This document shows, piece by piece, positions 18,633 through 25,665 of a stretch of DNA of 64,000 nt. The notes beneath the pieces are model-generated. The model had not been told where the DNA came from. It did not search any database and saw nothing but the letters and a program-made list of their open reading frames with translations. The stretch is from contig NZ_CP018097.1 in assembly GCF_001886695.1 (NCBI RefSeq), positions 2,313,001-2,377,000 of the forward strand, in the 5' to 3' direction. The translations under genes and the position numbers were made by a program. Numbering within the stretch: position 1 is the stretch's first letter; each line of letters starts with the position of its first letter. This DNA comes from Aurantiacibacter gangjinensis (GTDB lineage: Bacteria > Pseudomonadota > Alphaproteobacteria > Sphingomonadales > Sphingomonadaceae).

Positions 18633-18673
18633 ACCACGCTACAAGGTTGCCGGAGCGAGTGGCCGGCAATGAG

Positions 18674-18703
18674 CCCCCCGTCTGGAAACAGGCGGGGGGT
18701 TTT
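18674..18703 (+). terminator. Rho-independent terminator after RcnB-like gene
   Basis: CCCCCCG (18674-18680) pairs with CGGGGGG (18693-18699), reinforced by CTG/CAG inside the stem around a GAAA-type loop, then TTTT. It lies 41 bp after the stop codon and just before the convergent hydrolase gene's end. Confidence 0.92.
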
Positions 18704-18710
18704 CGCTGTC

Positions 18711-19817
18711 CTACTCGCTAGCGACAGGTGATGCGCTGACAGGTGGCGGCTGGATGCCGTTCGCCGCTGTGGGAGGCGCCACATCGTGCAGAGGTGGATC
18801 AGGATCGCAATTAGGCTGCATCAGCGCGTTCCACCCCTCGCCATCCAAGCCGCCGGGCCTCTCGTCGAGAAAGAGCCAGTCCAGCAGACCGCGCTCGAAC
18901 GGCAATGCGCGTTCCACGGGCAAGCTCCCGAAGCCATGTTCCATATCGGGCACTTCGCAATAGGCGATATTAGCGCGACCATACTCGCCAAGGCGATTGA
19001 TCAGCACGCGCGCGCTTTGCACCGGCGTGTGATCGCGGTCGAGAGCGCCTTGCACGACAAGCACGGGGGTGTTGTCATAGCGCAGCATCTGCGCCAGATC
19101 GGCCCACATGCGCGAGCGCCACAGCATGTTGCTGTCGCCTTGCTCAGTGTACGGAACGGGATGGTCGCGCGTGTCCTGGAACATGTCATGCACGGATTCC
19201 AGACATGCTTCGCGGTCCGTCACACGATCCGCTGCGCAATCCCAGAAATCCTCGAAATGCTGGGCCATGGTAAGCCCGCCGCCCATTGCGCCGAGAACAG
19301 AGCGCGAAATGCCGGGATAGTAAGCTGTCAGCCGGGCACCGATATCGCCGCCTTCGGACCAGCCATAGATGTAGATCTCGCCATTCCACCAGTCTGCCGT
19401 TTCTCGCAGATGCTGCAGAACGCGCATGTGATCGAGAACCGCCCGGTCGATCGTACGGCGCTGGTGATACTCATCGGTGCATTGCGCATCACGACCGGCA
19501 TGCGGATCGATGCCGCCCTTGTCTACGCTGAGGCGCGCATACGTGTACGGCATATCCGGTTCCGGCCTGTAGAGCCGGTCAAAACCGGAGCGCAGCACGC
19601 CGACGCAACCGGAGCCATCTATCACGATCAGCAGGGGTATGTCGGTAACGCCTTCCAGGCGTTGCAGGTGATAGTCGATCGGCCTGCTCTCAAGATCGGG
19701 AATGCGGTGCGATGTCTGCAACAGGGCAGGTTCTTCGTAAATTTCGGCAAGGGCGGCGCCAGGCGAGAGCAGCATGGCTGCCAATGTCGCGATAGCGGGG
19801 ATGGCGGTTCTGGTCAT
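18711..19817 (-). CDS. Secreted alpha/beta-hydrolase (esterase/peptidase-like)
   Basis: A 368-residue protein from the ATG at 19817, giving signal peptide MTRTAIPAIATLAAMLLSPGAALA. The serine-hydrolase triad is visible: nucleophile elbow 'YGWSEGGDIG' (GxSxG), acid 'VQGALDRDHTP', and histidine 'PDMEHGFGS'. 'IDGSGCVGVLR' may form the oxyanion region. The proline-rich C-terminus ('PPTAANGIQPPPVSAS') looks disordered. The substrate is unknown and neighbouring genes give no hint. Longer upstream in-frame sequence overlaps the divergent dioxygenase gene and is not coding. Confidence 0.82.
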   Translation of the reverse strand: MTRTAIPAIATLAAMLLSPGAALAEIYEEPALLQTSHRIPDLESRPIDYHLQRLEGVTDIPLLIVIDGSGCVGVLRSGFDRLYRPEPDMPYTYARLSVDKGGIDPHAGRDAQCTDEYHQRRTIDRAVLDHMRVLQHLRETADWWNGEIYIYGWSEGGDIGARLTAYYPGISRSVLGAMGGGLTMAQHFEDFWDCAADRVTDREACLESVHDMFQDTRDHPVPYTEQGDSNMLWRSRMWADLAQMLRYDNTPVLVVQGALDRDHTPVQSARVLINRLGEYGRANIAYCEVPDMEHGFGSLPVERALPFERGLLDWLFLDERPGGLDGEGWNALMQPNCDPDPPLHDVAPPTAANGIQPPPVSASPVASE

Positions 19818-19916
19818 GGCATTCAGACTAGGGCCGTGCCTACAAATGTAATTCCCATGGACATGGCACGACAAGTTGCTTGCAACGACAGGTCCGCTTT
19901 GGGATGAGAAGAAGCG

Positions 19917-20612
19917 ATGAGCGAGAGCGATACCAAAAAGCCGAAAAGCAAGTTCGCACCGAATGCCGACCAGGCGCGCCTGCGCAGCCTTGGCGCGAAA
20001 GTGCGCAAGCGGCTTGCGGGTAACAGCGCCGTTTACAAGGTGCCGAGCGACGAGGTGGAGCTGTGGGCCATGGGCGACTTCATGACCGCAGCAGAATGCC
20101 AGAAGATGATCGAGTTGATCGATGCGACCGCCAAGCCCAGCAGGGTTTCGGGCCTCGACTATTCCGATGGTTACCGCACCAGCTATTCCGGCGATGTCGA
20201 CCCCACCGATCCTTTCGTGAAGAAGATCGGGAGGCGCGTGGACGATCTGTTGGGAGTCGATCCGAAATTCGGCGAGTCCATCCAGGGCCAGCGCTATATG
20301 CCGGGTCAGGAGTTCCAGCCGCATCACGACTGGTTCCATCCCGATACCTCCTACTGGGAGACGGAGATGGGCCGCGGTGGGCAACGCAGCTTCACCACCA
20401 TGGCGTTTCTCAACGAGGTCGAAGCTGGCGGCACAACCGACTTCACCGATATCGGTCTGTCGCTGGAGCCGAAGCCGGGCGTGCTGTTGATCTGGAACAA
20501 TGCGACGCCCGAGGGGCTCACAAATTCCCGGACCATGCATGCCGGTCGCCCGGTTCAGGCAGGTGCGAAATACATCTTCACGAAATGGTATCGCGCGAAA
20601 GAGTGGTTCTGA
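19917..20612 (+). CDS. 2-oxoglutarate/Fe(II)-dependent dioxygenase (prolyl 4-hydroxylase-like)
   Basis: A 231-residue P4Hc-domain protein. Iron ligands are visible as the HxD motif in 'EFQPHHDWFHPD' and the distal histidine in 'RTMHAGRPVQAGAKYIFTKWYR', where the following basic residues would bind the 2-oxoglutarate carboxylate. 'GQRSFTTMAFLNEVEAGGTTDF' is the conserved jellyroll strand pair. It probably hydroxylates a protein or small molecule in the cytoplasm; the substrate is unknown. A lysine-rich N-terminus ('DTKKPKSKFAPNADQARLR') precedes the fold. It is divergent from the hydrolase and convergent with the LOV kinase gene. Confidence 0.88.
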   Translation: MSESDTKKPKSKFAPNADQARLRSLGAKVRKRLAGNSAVYKVPSDEVELWAMGDFMTAAECQKMIELIDATAKPSRVSGLDYSDGYRTSYSGDVDPTDPFVKKIGRRVDDLLGVDPKFGESIQGQRYMPGQEFQPHHDWFHPDTSYWETEMGRGGQRSFTTMAFLNEVEAGGTTDFTDIGLSLEPKPGVLLIWNNATPEGLTNSRTMHAGRPVQAGAKYIFTKWYRAKEWF

Positions 20613-20615
20613 CCG

Positions 20616-21737
20616 TCAGGCGTCGACCGGCAGCGGTACGGTGATCGTCGCGGTGTAGCTCTGCTCGCCGATTTCGGTCACGATCTCGCCACCGAGCGAA
20701 CGCAGCACGCCTTCCACGATACGCGATCCGCTGCCATTGCCAGCCGTTGGCACGGGCTTGGCGTCGGAAAGGCCTTCCTTGGTTTCCGACCAGACCAGTT
20801 CGAGCACATCGTCGTTCACCGTCCAGCTGATAGCGACATTGCCGTCGCGCAGGCCGAGCGCACCGTATTTCATCGCATTGGTCGCCAACTCGTGCAGCGC
20901 GACGCCTACCGAAGTCACCATGCGCGAGGGCAGCTGCACATCGGCGCCGGACAAGGTAATGCCATGCGCATGCGCATCGCGATATGGCTCGAGCACCATT
21001 TCGACGAGGTTGCGCAGACCGGTAGCCGGCGCATTCGTGCCACCTTTTCCAATCGTGGTGCGGTGCGCCCTGCCCAAGGCTTCAAGGCGAGCGACGATCT
21101 TGTCGGAAAGGCCATCAACCGTGGTTTGCCCGCGCGCGGAAATGCGCACGATGGCGCTCATGACTGCGAAGAGATTGTGCAGGCGGTGCTGCAATTCACC
21201 CGCGGCACGCTGCTGCGCCTCGCTGTCGAGTTGCGCTTCGACGCGGCGCGTCACATCCCATTGCGATCCGTAGAAATAGGCGAGCTTGCCGTCGGCATCG
21301 TAGAGCGGGCCGATATGCAGCGAGTTCCAGAACGGTGTGCCGTCCTTGCGGTAATTCAGAAGTTGGACGACCGAGACCTTTTCCGCGTCCAGCGCCTTGC
21401 GGATTTCGGCCACGGCATCTGGATCGGTATCGGGGCCTTGCAGGAAGCGGCAATTGCGGCCGATGGCCTCTTCACGCGAATAGCCGGTCATCTCAATGAA
21501 GGCGCGATTGACGTAGGCGATAGGCTGGTCGAAGTCGTACGGGTCGACCACCACGATCGCCATGCGCGTCTGCTCTGTAGCCTGCAAAAAAAGCTCGCGC
21601 GAGCCGATGCGCAGCTCGCTCAGTCGTTCACGCAAGCTATCGTCCAGCTTGGACGTATCGTATTCGCGGCGCACCTGATCGGTGCTCGCTTCACTGGGCG
21701 GAATGCGCCCTATCTCATCATCGCCGGTGCGACCCAT
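20616..21737 (-). CDS. Blue-light-sensing LOV-domain HWE histidine kinase
   Basis: A 373-residue soluble kinase. A coiled N-terminal helix precedes a LOV (PAS) domain with the photoactive motif GRNCRFLQGP, whose Cys96 would form the flavin adduct in blue light; 'YVNRAFIEMTGYSREEAIG' and 'NYRKDGTPFWN' complete the fold. An HWE-type dimerisation/phospho-acceptor helix follows ('LQHRLHNLFAVMSAIVRIS', probable His184). The HWE ATPase domain has 'ALHELATNAMKYGAL' (N-box) and the W-x-E of 'LVWSETKEG'. The architecture and length match the short Erythrobacter LOV kinases EL346/EL368. Those kinases are thought to feed PhyR-type general stress or light responses. It lies 17 bp downstream of the lysyl-tRNA synthetase gene on the same strand. 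Confidence 0.93.
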   Translation of the reverse strand: MGRTGDDEIGRIPPSEASTDQVRREYDTSKLDDSLRERLSELRIGSRELFLQATEQTRMAIVVVDPYDFDQPIAYVNRAFIEMTGYSREEAIGRNCRFLQGPDTDPDAVAEIRKALDAEKVSVVQLLNYRKDGTPFWNSLHIGPLYDADGKLAYFYGSQWDVTRRVEAQLDSEAQQRAAGELQHRLHNLFAVMSAIVRISARGQTTVDGLSDKIVARLEALGRAHRTTIGKGGTNAPATGLRNLVEMVLEPYRDAHAHGITLSGADVQLPSRMVTSVGVALHELATNAMKYGALGLRDGNVAISWTVNDDVLELVWSETKEGLSDAKPVPTAGNGSGSRIVEGVLRSLGGEIVTEIGEQSYTATITVPLPVDA

Positions 21738-21754
21738 GCGACTGACCCCTCAAA

Positions 21755-23392
21755 CTAGCGTGAGGCTCTGTCCCTATTGAGAGCCTCTTCGATAAGACTG
21801 CGGGTGTTTTCGATGCCGTACAAGGCAATGAAACTCCCCATGCGCGGCCCTTGCGAAGAACCGAGCAAGGTCTCGTATAGACAACGGAACCAATCTCGCA
21901 GATTTGTAAAGCCGAATTGCTCTTTCTTGCCTATTTCATAGACCAAAGACTGTAGTTCTTCTGCCGTCGAATTAACATCCAGCAATTGCAAACCGGCGTC
22001 GAGTTCGCGAAGCGCGCCCGCCTCCGAATCGGTAGGAGCGCGCTTGTTGAGTGTCGGCGCCACAAAGTCCCGGTTGTACGCGATGGCCGTCTCGATCAGC
22101 CGTTCGACATGCGGGTTGCCCGCGGCGTCATCGGAATAGCTCGCGACGTAGTCGCGGAGACTGTCCGCGCTTGCCTCGGTCCCCAGCACGCTCGCCAGGT
22201 TCAGCAACAGGCCGTATGTGACAGGCAGGCTGTCCCCGGCGCCCTGCGGCGGTTGGCTGTCTCCCCCATGTTCCACGCGCAGCAGATGCCAGGCGGGATT
22301 GCCGAGCTGCTTGTCAAGCTCCTGCTCCGGAATACGCTCGCGGAATTGCCAGTATTCATCCACCGCGCGCGGGATGATGCCGGCATGCAGCTGCTTGGCG
22401 CTTTTTGGATTGGCGTAGATGTAATGCGACAGGCTCTCTTGCGAGCCATAAGTCAGCCATTCCTCGATGGAGAGGCCGTTACCCTTCGACTTGCTGATCT
22501 TCTCGCCAGCGGCGTCGAGGAACATTTCGTAGATCATTCCCTCAGGCTTGCGACCGCCCAGCACTTTCGCGATGCGACCCGACTGCACACCGCTATCGGT
22601 CAAGTCCTTGCCATACATCTCATAGTCGACGCCCAGATCGACCCAGCGCATGGCCCAGTCCACCTTCCATTGCAGCTTTGCCTGTCCGCCGAACACGCTT
22701 TGCTCCACGGTGGAGCCGTCCTCATCGGTGAAGCGGACCATGCCCGCATCGGCATCGACGACCTCGACCGGCACCTGCAACACCGCACCGGTGGTGGGGC
22801 TGACCGGCAGCACTGGCGAGTAGGTCTGGCGCCGCTCTTCGCGCAATGTCGGCAGCATGATGTCCATAATGCTATCGTAATTGCGGAGCACGTTGGCGAG
22901 CGCGCCGTCGAAAGCACCGGAATTGTACCGATCGCTGGCGGCCACGAACTCGTATTCGAAGCCGAAGCGGTCGAGGAAGTCGCGCAGCATGGCATTGTTG
23001 TGATGCGCGAAGCTCTCATACTTTTCGAACGGATCGGGGATTTGGCAAAGCGGCTTGCCCAGATGCTTCGCCAGCATCGCCGGGTTCGGCAAATTGTCGG
23101 GCACTTTGCGCAAACCGTCCATGTCGTCGCTGAAGGCAACCAGCCGCGTCGGCGCGGGCGTGCCGTCTTCGGCGGCACCGACGATCTCGTAAGCCTTGCG
23201 CACCAGCGTGGTGCGCAGCACTTCCTGAAAGGTGCCGATATGCGGCAGACCACTGGGGCCGTAGCCTGTCTCGAAGAGCACCGGCTCGCCGCCTGGTTTG
23301 CCGTCGCGGAACCGCTTGGCGAGGCGCTGCGCCTCGACGAATGGCCAGGCTTTGGAACTGCGAGCGGCTGCAATGAGATCGGTGCTGAACAT
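21755..23392 (-). CDS. lysS: Lysyl-tRNA synthetase, class I
   Basis: A 545-residue class I (archaeal-type) LysRS from the ATG at 23392. The HIGH signature appears as 'GYGPSGLPHIGTFQEV' and the KMSKS loop as 'KISKSKGNG'. It charges tRNA-Lys with lysine. Class I LysRS replaces the class II enzyme in most alphaproteobacteria, so this is a lineage marker. About 95 in-frame upstream residues in the open frame lack protein-like character and are excluded. The LOV kinase gene follows after 17 bp, an odd partner that may be co-transcribed. Confidence 0.95.
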   Translation of the reverse strand: MFSTDLIAAARSSKAWPFVEAQRLAKRFRDGKPGGEPVLFETGYGPSGLPHIGTFQEVLRTTLVRKAYEIVGAAEDGTPAPTRLVAFSDDMDGLRKVPDNLPNPAMLAKHLGKPLCQIPDPFEKYESFAHHNNAMLRDFLDRFGFEYEFVAASDRYNSGAFDGALANVLRNYDSIMDIMLPTLREERRQTYSPVLPVSPTTGAVLQVPVEVVDADAGMVRFTDEDGSTVEQSVFGGQAKLQWKVDWAMRWVDLGVDYEMYGKDLTDSGVQSGRIAKVLGGRKPEGMIYEMFLDAAGEKISKSKGNGLSIEEWLTYGSQESLSHYIYANPKSAKQLHAGIIPRAVDEYWQFRERIPEQELDKQLGNPAWHLLRVEHGGDSQPPQGAGDSLPVTYGLLLNLASVLGTEASADSLRDYVASYSDDAAGNPHVERLIETAIAYNRDFVAPTLNKRAPTDSEAGALRELDAGLQLLDVNSTAEELQSLVYEIGKKEQFGFTNLRDWFRCLYETLLGSSQGPRMGSFIALYGIENTRSLIEEALNRDRASR

Positions 23393-23621
23393 AGGCGGCG
23401 GCTTTTGCGCGAGGACTGGCCATGGTGCAAGTGCGAAGGCGCTGCACGTACCTAACATGGAGCGCCAACACGCCGTTTCGGAATAATCCGAATATCCGTT
23501 TTCGCATGGAATAACCGGCAAATAGCGGTAGTCTTGCACTATCGAGATGTAACCTTCCGGTAGCGCCGCCGTCGCTTCCGCCACGGGCGGGCGGAGAGCA
23601 AATCTGGAAGCGGGACGAGGC

Positions 23622-24593
23622 ATGGCCGATCTTCCAGCACTCGCGCGCCTACGTAGGACAGCGACAAATGCGGAACCCATCGGCAGCGCGGCTCATTACT
23701 TGGCAAACGGAAAACAGGGGCCTCTCTTGGATTACATCGCGACCATAAACGACCAGCTGCGTGACATGCAGGAGGGGTTCGTCTCCATCCTGCCCAACCT
23801 CGCCATTGCGCTGGTTGTCTTGTTCATCACGTGGATTATCGCCAAATTCGCGGTGAAGATCGCCGACAAGCTGATTGGCACCACCTCAATGCGCGCCAGC
23901 CTGCAAAAGCTGGTAGAGACAGTGGTGAAGCTGGCGATCTGGCTGATCGGCCTGCTGGTTGCCGCCGCCATTGCCATTCCCGGCTTCACCCCGGCAGGCG
24001 CAATTGCGGGCCTCGGCATCGGCGCGGTCGCCATCGGCTTCGCCTTCCAGGACATTTTCGAGAACTTCCTCGCCGGCGTACTCATCATGCTGCGCGAGAA
24101 GATGCGCATCGGCGATGTGATCGAAGTGGAAGGCATCACGGGCCGCGTGGAGAACATCACCCTGCGCGAAACGCATATCCGCCAGCTATCCAACGAGCTG
24201 ACGATCATCCCCAATTCGATCATCTTCAAGAACCCGGTCAAGATCCTGACCGATGAGCAGCGATCGCGGACGGAGATCATTTGCGGCGTATCCTACGATA
24301 CCGACTTGGAGCAGGCGGAAGGCGTCATCCGGAAAGCCGCCGAGTCCGTCGAAGGCATCGACATGGACAAGGGCGTGGAAGTCTACGCCATCGAATTCGG
24401 CGCGAGCTCGGTCGATTTCAAAGTGCGGTTCTGGAGCGGGTCCAAGCCGCGCGACGGCTGGGAAGCACGCTCGAAAGCGATCAAGGCCATCAAGCGCGCG
24501 CTGGATGATGCGGGCATCGAAATCCCGTTCCCCTATGTGACGCACACGTTCAAGGAAACGCTCTCCGTGAATACTGGCGGCGAGCGCAGCTAG
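23622..24593 (+). CDS. MscS-family mechanosensitive ion channel
   Basis: About 323 residues from ATG 23622, which has GGACGAGG just upstream (an internal start near 23767 would give the bare MscS length). Three transmembrane helices ('ILPNLAIALVVLFITWIIAKFA', 'VVKLAIWLIGLLVAAAIAIPG', 'GAIAGLGIGAVAIGFAFQDIFENFLAGVLIML') end in the glycine/alanine-rich pore helix TM3. The MscS beta domain follows ('REKMRIGDVIEVEGITGRVENITLRETHIR', 'IIPNSIIFKNPV'). It releases solutes on hypo-osmotic shock. It is divergent from lysS. Confidence 0.92.
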   Translation: MADLPALARLRRTATNAEPIGSAAHYLANGKQGPLLDYIATINDQLRDMQEGFVSILPNLAIALVVLFITWIIAKFAVKIADKLIGTTSMRASLQKLVETVVKLAIWLIGLLVAAAIAIPGFTPAGAIAGLGIGAVAIGFAFQDIFENFLAGVLIMLREKMRIGDVIEVEGITGRVENITLRETHIRQLSNELTIIPNSIIFKNPVKILTDEQRSRTEIICGVSYDTDLEQAEGVIRKAAESVEGIDMDKGVEVYAIEFGASSVDFKVRFWSGSKPRDGWEARSKAIKAIKRALDDAGIEIPFPYVTHTFKETLSVNTGGERS

Positions 24594-24599
24594 CAAATA

Positions 24600-25484
24600 T
24601 CAGCGCAGTCTCGGGCTGCGGATAGAGACGAACCCGTCGGGGGCCGGGCGTTCCGGTGCCGGACGCGGCTTGCTGCGGGCTGATTTGATTGTGACGAAGC
24701 CATCATCGTCGATGGACGGCTCTGTTTCTCGCGGGGGCGCAGGCTTGGAGGCGGCGGGCTGCCTTCGCGCGGGTATGGTGACGAACCCGGCATCGGCGGC
24801 TGGTGACGGCCCGGGCGCGGCAGGCGCGGCCTCCGCGCGGTCGGCTTCGGGCAAGCGATAGCGCTCGATTTTCTCGACCACGACGATGTCCTCGCGCTTC
24901 CTCAGCAAGCGTGCGGCAAGGATGGCAAGGCCCACCAGCAGGGCGGCACCGAGCAACCACCACAGCCAGCTATAGGAAGCGTCGTCCGCAGGCTCGACCG
25001 GCGCAGGAGACGCGGCAGCGCCGGAGCCCGGCAATGGATCAGCGCGACCCGGCAGCGGGTCCGGCATGGTTTCAGGCGCCGGAGCGGTGTCGGGCCGCTC
25101 GCTTCCCGCGCCCACCTCTGACACTGGCGGCCGATCGAGCCGTGGCGAAGCCGAAGGCGGTGACGCCTGCGGTACGCCCTCAGCCGGTGCGCGGGTGGCG
25201 GGTGTCGGGGGGACGACCGGCTCGCGGCTTTCAGACGGTGACGCCGTCTGCGTCGCCCGCGGGGTCGGCCTGCTGGTGGGCGTCGCGTTGGGCAGCGGCT
25301 GCACCATCGGTTCATTCGGGCGGAAGCGCGGCTGGTCACCCGGCGGCAGGCTGAAATCCTCCTGGATCACCCGCACGCTGGGCGTAGGCGTGGGCGTAGG
25401 CTGCGCCTTTTGCGCCATTGCAGGCACGGTCAGCGTCAGCATCATGGTCGCCGGAAGGGTTCGGAAGATCGTTGTTCGCGTCAT
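24600..25484 (-). CDS. Pro-rich single-pass membrane protein with three GFV(T/S)I motifs
   Basis: A 294-residue protein I do not recognise. Residues 1-24 look like a signal peptide (MTRTTIFRTLPATMMLTLTVPAMA). Residues 25-170 are a Pro/Thr/Ser/Ala-rich, presumably disordered periplasmic stretch. A strong transmembrane helix lies at ~172-193, followed by RKRE and a ~95-residue cytoplasmic tail. The tail contains three spaced copies of a short motif: AGFVTIPAR (233-237 core), DGFVTIKSAR (262-266) and DGFVSIRSPR (284-288), separated by Pro/Ala/Arg linkers. Such repeats often serve as docking sites, which is inference. It is convergent with mscS, 6 bp apart. Confidence 0.75.
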   Translation of the reverse strand: MTRTTIFRTLPATMMLTLTVPAMAQKAQPTPTPTPSVRVIQEDFSLPPGDQPRFRPNEPMVQPLPNATPTSRPTPRATQTASPSESREPVVPPTPATRAPAEGVPQASPPSASPRLDRPPVSEVGAGSERPDTAPAPETMPDPLPGRADPLPGSGAAASPAPVEPADDASYSWLWWLLGAALLVGLAILAARLLRKREDIVVVEKIERYRLPEADRAEAAPAAPGPSPAADAGFVTIPARRQPAASKPAPPRETEPSIDDDGFVTIKSARSKPRPAPERPAPDGFVSIRSPRLR

Positions 25485-25665
25485 GGTACCTGTTGCCAGT
25501 CTCCAGACCGAATCCGTCCTTAATGCAAGGCGAATGCGCGTGCTTCATTCGGCCCGGCTACGAATGTGAGCGACCACTTGCCCCGTCCGCGCGATAAGCG
25601 ACGTTTTGGGGGAAGCGCGCATGCGAATGTTTACATTGTGTTCTCCCGCGCGATAGTGGCCATTC

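Noticed and set aside
18711-20540. 609-residue version of the secreted hydrolase
   Set aside because: The extra N-terminal part runs antisense to the dioxygenase gene; a signal peptide begins at the internal ATG 19817.
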